From the NCBI GenBank assembly GCA_012934845.2, contig WNNJ02001237.1:1-64000 (forward strand): a DNA stretch of 64,000 nt, written 5' to 3'. The stretch comes from Pomphorhynchus laevis (taxonomy: Eukaryota > Acanthocephala > Palaeacanthocephala > Echinorhynchida > Pomphorhynchidae). Positions 25,774 through 38,240 of this stretch are shown in pieces (the first letter of the stretch is position 1; the number at the start of each line of letters is the position of its first letter). The notes beneath the pieces are model-generated. The model had not been told where the DNA came from. It did no database searches and worked only from the letters and a program-made list of their open reading frames with translations. The position numbers and the translations under genes are program-made.

Positions 25774-25967
25774 TATTATATAATTTATATAACATTTACT
25801 AAAGATATATATTATAAAATAACTAATATTCACCCTAGAACGAGCGACATTTATATCATCATATAGTAATAATATTATTTGATATTATTATATAATTTAT
25901 ATAACATTAAATAAAGATATATATTATATAATAACTAATATTCACCCTAGAACGAGCGACATCTATG
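25774..25967. repeat. Tandem duplication of ~110 bp
   Basis: Two adjacent copies end in the same 20 bases CACCCTAGAACGAGCGACAT, with slightly diverged AT-rich bodies. Confidence 0.75.
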
Positions 25968-26079
25968 TTTTTAATATTAGCTTGTACTAAAGCGGATTTT
26001 CTTTAGAGCTGCAGTGTTTTCTTTTTATTAATAAAATATTATAAATGGGATCAAAGCTATTTGGAATGACTTTACGTAT

Positions 26080-26340
26080 AATAGCTTTCAAAAGCTGTTG
26101 CAATTAAATGGATGCTTCTAAAACGCTATTTTGGTTTGTCGGAAAAAAGTGTCATCCACCTTATTGACCTGGCTTACAAATAAATCTTCATTGCCTTTCG
26201 AATTGAAGCAAAAATTCAGTCTGCCTTCGTCGTCGGCATTTGTTGAACATGGCATATACTGACAAAGCAATTTCGAGTTAGTGGACAGACTAGATCAACT
26301 ATCGCCGGCTTATCAGTCTCCATATTTGTGGAAATAAGCA
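26080..26340 (+). mobile_element. Possible PIF/Harbinger transposase scrap
   Basis: The + strand translation gives LKRYFGLSEKSVIHLIDLAY, then after a stop HILTKQFRVSGQTRSTIAGL. This resembles the N-terminal helix-turn-helix layout of Harbinger transposases (RYRFS..., then a GVSQSTVSR-like segment). No DDE triad is seen. The assignment is weak. Confidence 0.3.
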
Positions 26341-26349
26341 TCAAGCAGA

Positions 26350-28590
26350 AGACGTTCGGCAGTCTTTCGATCTTTGATTAGCTGTTATCATGGTAGATGT
26401 TTATGTAATCAAGTACTCTGTCATAAACGAGATATTTAATGTTATTGCAGATTTTTAGGACGACAGTTGTTTACATGTGGTATATAAATAGCTGTTAAGT
26501 GTTGAAATAAAAGACTTTATAAGAAATCAACATTATCGTTATTTATTGACTTTTCTGTTTCCACGCGTGCGTGAAATTCTGTCGTTTTAGTTACAAAGCT
26601 TATTCGATCTTGTCTCTCTGTTTGTAAACAATAAAATTCGAACATGTCGTTTTTAAATTAATTAAAAATTGGTTCAAAAATTGGTTCTCTGTTAAAAATC
26701 TAAAATCTACGTTCTTAGTAGATTATCAATTTGGCTTAACAATGTTTATTTCACAACCCGGTATTTAAACCGATACGTTCTTACAGAATAAGAACAAAAT
26801 ATTCGTATGGGAAATATCTTATATTTGCAATGTCTTCTTATTCTTATCTAGAGATAAAGAAGATTTGAAACAAATCCAATTTTCAAATCTTTAAAATTTT
26901 TAATTACATATGTTTCTCAAATTAAAATGATATTTTAAAACCACGCACAATTGTTGAATGTACAATATGTTATAGATTTTATAAAATGCATAATAATCTA
27001 AATCTAATTTAAACAATCTAAACATCTAAATCTAATTTGCATTCAAATCGAATTTTTACCTGATAAAATTAAATGTTTACCTGATTAAATTCTAACCTCT
27101 GAATGCCAAGATAACAACAGTCTTTCAGATTAATCATATTTTTGTTCTGTTTTAAACCTATGGGACTGTTTGGACTTGCTGCTCTAGACATTTGCCTGCG
27201 TATAAAGTTAGGAAGCATGTTTGTTAGCTTGTTTCAAGGTAGCAGTAAACAAGCCACTGACACATTTTGTCACCTAATGCAATCTCACCATTTTTAGTAA
27301 GTTGTAAAAGTAAAACATTTGACATTTACATTATGTCAGACTATATAGAATTTAATATTTATCCATGATTTGGATAAATAATTAAGTTGATAGACATCTG
27401 ACATGTTTAAGTTCGAAATAGCTTCCGAATAAACAACGGTTTATTAAACGGTATGCAATATAACATTAATCTCATTAACATATTCTATATAGAAATATTA
27501 TTTTGACATTGATTTGTTTTCTATATGTTTGCAAGTTGGTCGTTCTCGTTGACAATTTTAGCCGCTTGCCAGTATTCAGTAGAAATATAAGCTCACATTA
27601 CTGCAAATTTGTGTATTATAAGAAACTTGATAAGAAGCTTTGATTTTAAACGTCGAAATCTTATTCAAGGTTTGTAAGCAGTTAATTATTACTAGCGGTT
27701 TGGAATCTGGCATATGTTCAGAGTCACAATTTTATATAAAATATAATTATATAATTATAATTTTATATATAATATAATATAATTTTATAACATTAAAAAT
27801 TATATAACAATTTTGAAAATATAAAATAATATAAATGTATTAATATATTATATTTTATATTAAAAATAATATTTTAATGCATGTGGAAAATATAAACATA
27901 TCATGGCTAAATATGAATTTAAAAGTATTTAGAGATAGGAAATCTTTAGGAGATTTCCTATCTTTAGGAAATTTTTTAGGAAAATTTCCTAAAAAAATCT
28001 TTAGGAAAGATTTATCTTTAGGAAATCTTTAGCAGAAACTACTGTGATATTATACCTTAGTCCCTGTTCCTTAAACCATCACTGCAATGATCCCTTTGAA
28101 GTCAAATCATTATCTGAACAATTCATTTATCTAGCACAAAGTATGAGACAAAGTGTATCTAACAGATACAGAGTGTATCGAACACCAAAATTAATTTCAC
28201 TAAAAACTTTAATCGTAGCATTTTTAATTAATTTTAATATTAAAATGTTGAGAATAATGTAATTCTTGCTAAAATTACTTATGTTAAATTCATATTGAAA
28301 TAAATTATAAAATATCGTCAATTCTAATAATTGAATTTAATTGATAAAAACATTTTTCAGAAAGGAGTTGCAACTGAATTAAATAAGTTCCGAATTTTAT
28401 AGAAATTTTATATTCTTGTATCACTTTTAAGCGAGTAACCGAATTGAACGCGAAATAAAACATAACAAGGATTTTTTAAACACAAAGTGCAAAGTAAGCA
28501 TTTAGGACTATAAATAGTTTTCATTTTACGGTTCTGCGTTCCGATGAAGTTAGATTAATTTATGTTAGCCGAATCCTTTAAATGATTAAA
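26350..28590. other. AT-rich stretch, no gene recognised
   Basis: AT-rich and stop-dense. 27920-28030 holds several small interlocking inverted repeats of the AGGAAAT/ATTTCCT type. The open frame at 28044-28262 has no family features. Confidence 0.4.
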
Positions 28591-28599
28591 CGATTGATA

Positions 28600-28870
28600 C
28601 GATGCAGCAACAAATAAAACGTTTAATATAGATAGAGATGGTCTGATAAGCAAGTTTCCAGTTTACGAGTTTTTTGCCGCTAGAACTTAAGCAATTAAGC
28701 GGAAATGATCTTTTAAAAACGTCACGAGTCGTCCGAAACGTCATCGCTCATACTACTAATGATCGCTGGCGGTTATATCTAACATCTAATAGTGACGATT
28801 AGCATGCTGATCGTTGAGTGTAGTCTAGTTAATTATCAACAGCAGCTTTCAACATACTTCGGAAAGCAAA
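28600..28870. repeat. Inverted copy of dispersed repeat R1
   Basis: The reverse complement aligns over about 270 bases with 23680-23940 (shared GACTACACTCAACGATCAGC, GACGTTTCGG, AACTTGCTTATC and GTTGCTGCATCG blocks). It is diverged by roughly one base in six by eye. Confidence 0.65.
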
Positions 28871-29139
28871 AAGACATCAGTGCTACGTAAGACCTTGGAA
28901 AGAAGACTAGATTTGTAGATAACTATGTATTATTGGTTACGACTTTACTATTATTTTTTCTTATTTTCAAACAAGTTTGATGAATTATTAATTCTTAAAA
29001 AAGGGAGAAGTTTGCATCCCAAGGTGTTTACACTTTAAAATGTAAACTGCTTCACGTGATCACGTTTAAGAGACCAGGTAATGGCCAATAGCTAGGTCGC
29101 GTAGCGCGTGGAGTGAAGGTGGTAGATCTTTATAGATCT

Positions 29140-29265
29140 TGTTCCAGCCTGCAACCGCCTTAAGCAGGGCAGCCCCCTGTCAAATGCTGCTGGATGGCCC
29201 GTTGTAAGTTTAGTCTGAGTCAACTAAACTAGGTGGCGACACCGAAAAAGCAACGTTAAAAATTA
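29140..29265 (+). other. GC-richer structured leader upstream of GIY-YIG ORF
   Basis: Contains CAGGG-N5-CCCTG, an 8-bp stem AGTTTAGT/ACTAAACT with an 8-base loop, and immediately after it GGTG-GCGA-CACC (a GNRA-type tetraloop hairpin) followed by GAAAA. The stems are directly visible. The half-motif hairpin-GAAA is reminiscent of hammerhead stem II, but no CUGANGA box is present. It probably belongs to the Penelope-like element. Confidence 0.45.
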
Positions 29266-29280
29266 TGACTTAAAAGTTAC

Positions 29281-30174
29281 ATGTACTCAACCATATTGGA
29301 AAAATACGTAAGTACTAATGATTTCAATTTTAGATCTTTTAAATGTAACAGAAAAAATTGTATAGTTTGTGATGTTATAAATAATAATAATTGTATCGTA
29401 AGTAATACGACAAACAAATGTTTTTCATTAAATATTAATAATAATTGTAACTGCAATACCGCAGGTGTAGTGTATCTAATACAATGTACATGTGGATTGC
29501 AATATATAGGAAAAACATATCAAATGTTAAAAACTAGGTTTAGGCAACACATATATAATATACAGCATAATAGTCAAACTATATTTCATAAACATATGAG
29601 ATTAATAGGACATGATATTAAAAACTGTAAATTATTTATTTTAGAACATATTATCGAAGAAAACATTTCAATATTAAATCAAAAACTATTAGAAAAAGAA
29701 GATTTTTGGATTAAAACGCTTAATTCCATGTACCCATTAGGATTGAATGACGTGGTACAAGGAATTGGCAGAAGTAGTATAATACATAATAAACAACTAT
29801 ATTATAATAATCCGGTTAAACGCAAACCAAGAAGTCATGGTGATAAAAGGAATAGGAAAAATAGAGTTAAAAATATTAAAAAAGATATGTATAGCCTATG
29901 TGATAATAGGCTAAAAGATCTTTATGTAAATATAATAAGTTTTTCTAAAGATATCATATGTTCAATAAATCAAAAATTAATTAACGACTATTATAGGCTA
30001 AGTTGTATAATAGACAATTATTGTAATTTTATCCTATGTGATAATAGGCTAAAAGATCTTTATGTAAATATAAGAAGTTTTTCTAAAGATATCATATGTT
30101 CAATAAATCAAAAATTAATTAACGACTATTATAGGCTAAGTTGTATAATAGACAGTTATTGTAATTTTTTTTAA
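29281..30174 (+). mobile_element. Penelope-like element, GIY-YIG endonuclease ORF
   Basis: A 297-residue ORF. A Cys-rich module CNRKNCIVC (residues 22-30) precedes the nuclease core: GVVYLIQC (GIY part), YIGKTYQMLKTRFRQH (YIG part plus the conserved Arg), the acidic LLEKEDFWIKTL with the expected catalytic Glu, and PLGLNDVVQGIG. This is the single-strand nicking nuclease used by Penelope-like elements for integration. The C-terminus holds a perfectly in-frame 46-residue duplication (29895-30032 and 30033-30170). It lies upstream of, and in the same orientation as, the RT at 31962-33835. Endonuclease-before-RT is the order reported for the Naiad/Chlamys group. Confidence 0.85.
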
Positions 30175-30299
30175 ACTAGGTTATTATATAATTAAATACA
30201 TCTGTGTATGATTAAATACATCTGTGTATTTAATTTTAACAATTTGTATTCAACAAAATATTTTATGTCAAAGAAATAGTTAACCTCTTCGTATAATGT

Positions 30300-31955
30300 C
30301 CATAATCGATAGCGTTAGACTTCCTCCTCTTCGTTATCACTACTTTCAGATAGCGCCTGATCATCTAGAATATCTGAATCAACCGATCCACTGACAACTA
30401 GCCGGCCTTTTTCCGGTATCATCTGTTTGTTTATAGTGGGCGTGATTATTTGATCTGTTTCACAAAAGTCAGTTAATAATTCTGTTTCATAATTAAAACT
30501 TCCGTCCGATTCATGATTATCACTATTTGCGTTCGATAAACTGTCAGTTAAATTCAGAATCAGATAATGTATGTACGTCATGTATCATATATCCGACGGT
30601 CTGTTTACTAATTTCGGTTTCTGGCTGTGAGTTTATAGGTAAAGATTCAGGATCATCAGCGTCGTTATTATTTGATGAATTGTCACATTGTTGCAGAAAG
30701 GTGTCAAAATGTGGCTTAATTTTGCTTGAAAGACTTTGGGGCTTTACTGTGATTGCAGAGCTCAATACTTTTAGTGTGAATTTTCCGTTTTCTTCTATAA
30801 GTGCACAATCTCTGTAGGAACACAATTTATGAGTTCCTGTAAAAACTGACGTATCGACACTGGATCCTGGTATATTAGCTAGCGTGACAATTACTTCATT
30901 TGTATTGTTAAATTCAATGTATCCAGGAGCGGACTGATCAATTGACGATGGAAGAGAGTCAACTGCCAGATCAAGTGCCTGGAAGGGGTTCATTCTTCGT
31001 GTGGGATTATCCATTATGGGTTAGCGATCTCGTAATACGGTCGGTTTAACATATCAATGCTAGATAATATAGCTTTTGAATTTCCTCTCATGAGTGCTAT
31101 TGATATTCGTTGAAAGAGCCGTGCAGATGCGATGCTGTATGGTATAGATGATCGAATTGCTAAGTATCGGGCGATTCGTCTGATGATTTTCTCCCCTTCC
31201 ATATTCCAGCCGCCGTAACACTCCAAGACTGCAGGTATAAAGTTATATCCCGCCTCAATCATTTTAGCACGGTACTTTCTATCTTTGAAAACCAGGCACA
31301 TAAGCTGACTTCGAAGAAAAGATTTCTGTAGTGGATGTGTTACCGCGAAGTCTATAGCATCTGAAGGATCCCCGTAGATCAGAATATCGGCTGGCCGTTC
31401 TTGAAGATTTTGGACAAGGTTGCGAACCTCGCAACCCACATGCATTCCTACTGATTGTGCCGCCTGGAGAACGACGTCACGAATTCCATTATGACGCATT
31501 CCTGGAAAACCACCGTAGTTGCAAGTTAGTGCATGGAAGCCCTCAGCATCTGCGTTTCGAAAACATCGACTACAACGGTAGTCACTTGGAGCAATTTGCA
31601 GGCCTAACCACATTCTTATAAGAATTGTAAATTCTTGGTCGGTAAGAGCTAGCCGAGACTTCGATTTGGGGCGCATTGTAACCATGTGTTCGCATATGGC
31701 TGTGATACCGCTATTAGTCTGGCCCTTGTCCGATCATCTCCAGTGATGAGAATTGACTCAGAGAATTGACTCAATTCTCTGAGTCAATTTTGAACGATAT
31801 TTGATGTTGTCTTGTGGATGAAGCCTGTTGTTCCACTTCTGCTCCGTGTAGCGCAAGTATTTCATTCGCGTTTACAAAGCCCGGAAATGTATTTGGATCC
31901 TGGTTCACAAACGCGGCCACTGTGCTGACGCTTGCTGCAAAGAAAATATACATTA
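30300..31955 (-). mobile_element. Restriction-like-endonuclease LINE, copy C (3' part)
   Basis: On the - strand the ORF 31685-31014 (223 residues) carries CSRCFRNADAEGFHALTC (CCHC), MRHNGIRD, RPADILIYG and AIDFAVTHP, the R2-superfamily endonuclease signature. The upstream frame (31953-31771) probably continues the same polyprotein; the RT itself is absent. The endonuclease stop and the ATG of a second ORF (31014-30544, 156 residues, unrecognised) overlap as TAATG at 31014. An acidic frame (30581-30315) ending SSDNEEEEV follows. The segment lies between the GIY-YIG and RT parts of the Penelope-like element, on the opposite strand, so it is probably nested. Confidence 0.7.
31751..31790. repeat. 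19-bp palindrome in LINE copy C
   Basis: AATTGACTCAGAGAATTGA is followed directly by its reverse complement. It lies between the upstream frame and the endonuclease ORF of LINE copy C. Confidence 0.8.
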
Positions 31956-31961
31956 ACCATA

Positions 31962-33835
31962 AACTTCATTAATAAATGTATAGATAACATAAATATAGCC
32001 GGACTTTTAAATAATTCTAAAAGTAAAGAAATAATAGGGTCAGATTTAAGTAAATATATTCCTAAAATAAGGTATAAACTCCTACCACCATTAGGACGAA
32101 AAATTTGTAATTATAATAAAGAATTAAAATCAATATGTAACGATAATATTAGAAACATAATGGAAACAGAATGCAATTGTAAAAGTCTTAGTTTGATAAA
32201 ATAAATGAACATATATGTACCCATAATCTAGAATTAATTGAAAATTGTGAATTAAGAAAGCTGCTATCAAAAGGGTATAAATATAGATTAAATAATAACA
32301 ACGACAAAAATAAAATTTACAATTCGTTATATAATAACTTAAATGATTACTTTAGTAAGCTGATTAATAGTGAAAGCTCGAATATATCTAAGATAAACAT
32401 TTGGAAAGATTATATATTTGATAAAATTAAAAATAAAATGAAAATAACAAACAATTATAAAAGGAAAGATAAAATTAATAAAGATATGTATAAAGAACTT
32501 ACTAAATTAAAGGATAACTATATAATAACAACTATTGATAAAGCTAGTAATAACTTTGTCTTCATATGCAAAAAGCTTTATTATGATATACTAATGAAAG
32601 AGGTTAATTCTAATGATTTAAATGTAAATCCAACATATGAACGTAGTGAGTTGAGTTTAGAAACAATTATTACAAGTCACTGTTCTATAATGGATAAAAA
32701 GGGTATAAAGGTTGAATTAGATAATAAAACTATACCTATATTATATTGGAATCCAAAATTACATAAAAATCCAATAAAACCTAGGTTCATATGTAGTGCG
32801 TTTAAATGTACATTAAAACCACTTTCTGTCTATATGAATAAAATACTTAAAGTAATTAAAGCACACTTTAAAAAATATTGCAAGGTAATCGAAATTAATA
32901 CTGGTATAAAACACTATTTCAGTATTAATTCTACAAAAGAATTTTCAGAACAGACAAAAGGAATAAATTTTCAAAATATAAATACATACGATTTTAGTAC
33001 GCTTTATACAAATTTAGATTTAGTAGATATTAAAGAAGCGTTAGTAAAATTAATTAATCTTATATTCGGAAAAAGATATACATATATATGTTATAATAAT
33101 TATAACGCCTATCTAACAAAAATTAAACCATCAAGTAAATATAAATATATGGATAAAATTGAATTAATAGAATCCTTAAATATTTTGATAAATCAAAATT
33201 ATTTAAAAGTAGGGACATCTATATTTAGACAAGTAAAAGGTGTTCCAATGGGTGGTAATAGTAGCCCAATTATAGCTGACTTGTTTTTAAGCTTTATAGA
33301 ATATGAATTTGTTCATAACTGTGTAAAAACTAAATCTAAACAATATAAATATATGAAATATATGTTTCGATACATTGATGATATATGTGTATTTAATTCT
33401 AATAATTTTTATTCAATTAGTGAGCACATTTATCCAGAAAGCCTTATTCTTAACAAAACCAATATTAATGATAAAGAAGGTGTATATCTAGATATGAACA
33501 TTAAATTAACATTAACTAAAACTACTATTAATTTATATCGTAAAGATGACATATTTAAATTTACAAGAAACATATTTTTGCATGAGCATTCATGCATACC
33601 ATATAATATAAAATATAATACATTAAATAATGAAATTTTAAAAATTGCAACAATATGTAATGATATTGGCTTTCTTCAAAATCATTTAAATAATTTAATA
33701 GATACATATTTTAAACTAGGTTACTATAAAAATAACATCAAGCAGAAAATAGTAAAATATATAAATCAACACAATAATATAAAGAATAAATTAAAACTCT
33801 TAAGTGACAAATTTTTATGGATGGATAATAAATAA
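31962..33835 (+). mobile_element. Penelope-like element, reverse transcriptase region (copy 1)
   Basis: The main ORF 32438-33835 (465 residues) follows an N-terminal stretch from 31962 in two frames. Landmarks: IITTIDKASNNFVFICKKLY (DK box), YWNPKLHKNP, the motif-A region TYDFSTLYTNLDL, VKGVPMGGNSSPIIADLF, and the catalytic box FRYIDDICVFN. This is the RT family of Penelope-like elements, related to telomerase RT. Homology to the second copy (57498-59850) starts at TTCATTAATAAATGTATAG in both, so both share one 5' limit. The RT ORF itself is open to its stop. Confidence 0.88.
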
Positions 33836-34048
33836 TATACTTTGTATTAGAATAAGATACTAGATACTTATTTCAGAGGAAATACATCATTAGCATGTAT
33901 TTGGCCCCGCTGCTATGTTGGGTAGAGGAGTTAGGGGCCGAAACCTGATAGCATAGCAGTTCCTCCTGATGACCTCTAATTCTTATTCTGATACAACGTC
34001 TGTTATTTATTAGTCAATTCATAAAAATGACGTTTATTTTAAATTTCA
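33836..34048 (+). repeat. Conserved 3' terminal region of Penelope-like element
   Basis: Nearly identical between the two copies (reverse complement at 57498-57710) up to AAATTT, where similarity stops and so marks the 3' end. It has GC-rich fold-back potential: GTATTAGAATAAG pairs with CTTATTCTGATAC, CTGCTATG with CATAGCAG, and GGCCCC with GGGGCC. It contains both GAAAC and CTGATGA, but in the order opposite to a type I hammerhead. Confidence 0.7.
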
Positions 34049-37000
34049 TTTTTTTATTTTAACTTGATTTAAATTATAGAAAATCTAAAAACAATTATTA
34101 ATTTTATTATTTAATTATTAAATTTTGATTTAGCATTATTATGTTTTGTTTATTTTATAATTATATTAAATACGTAGACTCAGTTAGCTGATTTAATTTA
34201 TGATCTGTTGAACGAAGCAAAAGTGTTACAGAGTTGTATATATCTAAGAAAGAAGGGATTCAAAAATGATTCAAATTGGATATCACATAGATAACAAGTA
34301 TTATAATATTATAATACTATAATATAACATGTATATTATATGTAACAAGTATTATAATATATAATATATTATAATAATATCAACCGTTATTAACAATAGC
34401 GACTAATTTAATATCTAATATAAGTTATCGAAATAATGCTGAAGAAATTGTTCTACATAATATATTAATTTACAATATTTATGTAATATTTAAATATTCA
34501 ATATTATCTTTATATGCAATATTTACGCAAACATTTAATAATAAATAAATAGTTTCAATTCAGGAATTTAATTCAAAAAATATTTTGTTTGGCTTTATTT
34601 CAAATTCATTTATGTATAACAATTTTAGTTATTACATGGTCCGTTATTTTGTAAAACATAATACGTCTTCATTTGTCTTCTGCTTTACGCATTAATACAT
34701 CATTAATACATACATTTTGCTATTTGAAATAGCAAAAACAACTAATATATATGTATTTAGTTTGAAATAGAAAAAATTGTAATATTTTTTTATCAATTTT
34801 AATAACACATTAGCGATTTATGTATTTGATCAAATTTGTTTAACTTTCTCTTGTGGCAATTCTCTTTTATTTATTTTAAAAACATTACAAATCACCAACT
34901 ACATAATGTTTTGTGAATTAAGTATCGAAAAGTTATAGACATTGGACTATTTTTATGCAAAAATCACGTAATATTAAAACAGACCATAATCTAGAATAAA
35001 ACCGATCACATATGCAATTCTATGCGTATTTCATTATTTAAAGCGTGTGTGAAAGGTTATTCATAAATGGTTATTTATAATCTAGTAATAGGTTATTAAT
35101 AATCTACAACTAATGAGTAGGTGAATAATTTACCTGTTATAATAATATAATAAGTGACAGTGTATTATAATATATTATAGACATTATAATATTAATGTGA
35201 ATTAATATAGAGCGAAGAAACAACAGGATTTATTGTGTTATAATTGAAAGTTTTGTAAATAAAAATCGCTAAAAATAAAATTTAATATAATTACTATTTT
35301 AATAATTATTGAATTTTAAAATTTTATATATTTTTACATACCCAAATTTAACTCTTTACAAATCATTAAGCCTAATAAATATTAAATTAAATATTTTTAA
35401 AAATTACTATTTAATCAAATAACTGTTGGATTTATTGTGTGATATTTGCAGGCTTTCTAAAAAATTTGTTTAAAAAATATAATTTAATACTGCTACTTTT
35501 ATAATGATTAAATTTTAAATATTTTCTCATACCCAAATTTAACTTTCAACCAGCCATTAAGTGTGATAAATAATAAATTTTAATATTTATTGCCGAAATA
35601 TGAAAAACTGTAAACGTATCTGACTCAAAAACGGTATTAGCTTTCGCGCTCAATGCACGAAGATACGAATTTAATCGCATTTCGATATGATTATGTGGAT
35701 TATACATTAACTGATAGTACTGTTGGATCTATCGTGTGATATTTGTAAGTTTAGTAAATGAATTTTTTCTCATAAAAGTTAAGTAAATAGGAAAAAATAA
35801 CAACAAAAATTGAATTATTGATTTAATTAAATTAAAAAGTTTGAAGTTTTTTAATCAAAAAGCTTCAAAATAATTCAAAGTAGTAATTATTTTAATAGTT
35901 AAATAATATTAATAATTTACAATAATTATGTGTTTTAATAATATAAATTCAATTACATTAAGAAGATTATTAATAACATGTCGTCAACATCTCTTGATTT
36001 ACGAGTAAAAATTGCTAAATCTTCAACTTAAAACTTAAATTAATTTACAAATTCAAATGCTTACTTCACTTATAAATATTTGATGTAATATTAATAAATA
36101 GCGGTAATGTTTTCAGTTTCCCAGTCTTACTTGGCTTAGATGGGTTTCTTAATTACCCGACAAAATCAGTCGACTAAAATTACTTTATTAAAGCTTTGTG
36201 CACAACCAAAATGTTTTGATTGCTTATACAGTTACATTACAACTACTTTGCTATACTGAGATTATCTGGTCATACAAAGTAATTATATTTTTGCATTACT
36301 TAAAAATCAATTCCATTTTAGATTTTCAGATTTATGCAAATCTAATTTCATTTCAGATTTTTGAGAAGGTTCTATAAAGCCGAAATGCTATAATATATAA
36401 TTATATATAAATTTATATAAAAATCATTTTTCTTTATAGTTAACAATATAGTTTCATATTTTAACAATATGTTACATTTACATGTTTTTAGCAATAAAAA
36501 CATTTATTGCTAAAATTGTTACATTTATAGTTTATTTTAACATCAAATTTATGATATTGAAATTTGAATATATGAATGCTTTATTGAATGATAACTTTTA
36601 ATTAATATTCATTATTTATTCATGAGCAAGTTTAGTTTAATTATTTTTTTAAAGTGAAATTCGATTGTAAAACAAATAATTAATTTAATTTAATATTAAT
36701 TATAATAATCTTATTAATATTATACTAATTTTATATTAATAATTATTCATTTTGAAGTCAAATTTGACTTCAAAATAAATAATTAATCTTCAATCGCTCT
36801 GTTAATCAATAACTAATAAATCAATAGTGAACAGTCGATTTATAAAACGATTTTTAGAACATAAAGTTTAATAATTTTTTAATTCATATTTCAATCATTT
36901 AATGCGACGATTATTAATAATTTCCAGTGTATCTGATACAGTAGACCATGGATCACTCAGCTAGATATTCTGTATTATTTCAGTTTAGCATCAATTTATC

Positions 37001-38240
37001 ATTAACTTCAAATATTTCTTATGACATATCTCCAGTACTTCTAATTATATCCAGTCCTTTGCTACTACAAGTACAATTTTTCGAAGCACTTACTAACCAC
37101 ATGTTTACAATCATTCGTAAACCACACCGTTTACTTCCATCAACATATATAAGTTAATAATTTTTTCTAACACTCATTTGAAACAGCAGCCATATTTTCT
37201 ATTCCCGATCGTCAGTTCCCAATTAAAACACCTTGAATGCAATTTATTACACGAAAAGCTAGTTGATCACAAGCCCGGACAACATTTTTAGCTAATCTCT
37301 AAACCTACTAGTTTATCTGTCTTTAATTTCATAAAATCCTTTATCAATAACACATCTTCACAATGTCCTCACCAACTTAATAACTATCTCCCTTATTCAA
37401 AGCTCATTCTATCATAACTAACCACTTAGAGCTATTATCATCAATTTTTAGTTGTATTTTCCATATTGCAACCTGTTGAAATCACCCAACTTTCACTCTC
37501 TCTTTGTCTCGAAAATTTGTAGAGAATATAACAGTTTTTATCATTTATTAAGTATTTTATCATTTATTAAGATAAAGAAGATAATATGAAGTTTACGTGT
37601 TGTTCGTTTATCCTCGAAAATTCTATTTAAACAACGTATCCTATGCACCTACTCTAGCATACCACTGTGATATTTTCATTTTGGTCTTCTTAATGCTTGT
37701 TCGATTTTATACAATTCAAATCTAGTTGTTGGATTATTCGTAGAGCAACATTTAGATTGTATATCCCTTAATGAATCACAGCACGCTGATGGTATTTCTT
37801 TTTGACTTGCACTATGCCTAGGTCCCTAATCATCACCTCTTAGACCTGAGTTGATAGTATAGCTTTTACTCAGTACTGTACTTATCCATATCGTGTGTTT
37901 TTTCATTCTCCCCTACTACTTTTTAACTATCTGTCAACCATTCACTTTGATTTAAATTCAACCATTATTTGATCATATTTCAACTATTCACTTTGAATTT
38001 ATGAAACTTACTGATCTCATTGTATCATGCTTTTTCACTGTTTTTAAGAATGTAGTTACATTTATATTTATTTAATTTTGTAAAAAAACATTAGTTCATA
38101 TTTTGTTTGATTCAATTGAAAATGGTTTTTATTAAATTTAATCATGATAATGTTGTTACTAACAACTACTTAATGACAAAACTAGTTATCAAAAATACTT
38201 AGTCATACGTATTTTAAAATCAGTAGCAATTTTGAAAACC
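34049..38240. other. AT-rich spacer upstream of CBS
   Basis: No gene recognised. A diverged ~200-bp unit (TGTTGGATTTATTGTGTGAT..., then CATACCCAAATTTAACT...) appears near 35215-35400 and 35420-35595, and its start again at 35718. 36.9-38.0 kb is C-rich relative to G and contains a VSDTVDHGSLS-like translation near 36935, possibly a worn LINE motif A. The promoter of CBS should lie in the last part but no box is convincing. Confidence 0.4.

Noticed and set aside
33836-34048. Hammerhead ribozyme in the Penelope-like 3' region
   Set aside because: CTGATGA and GAAAC are present, but no stem II joins them in the required order on either strand; kept only as a fold-back.
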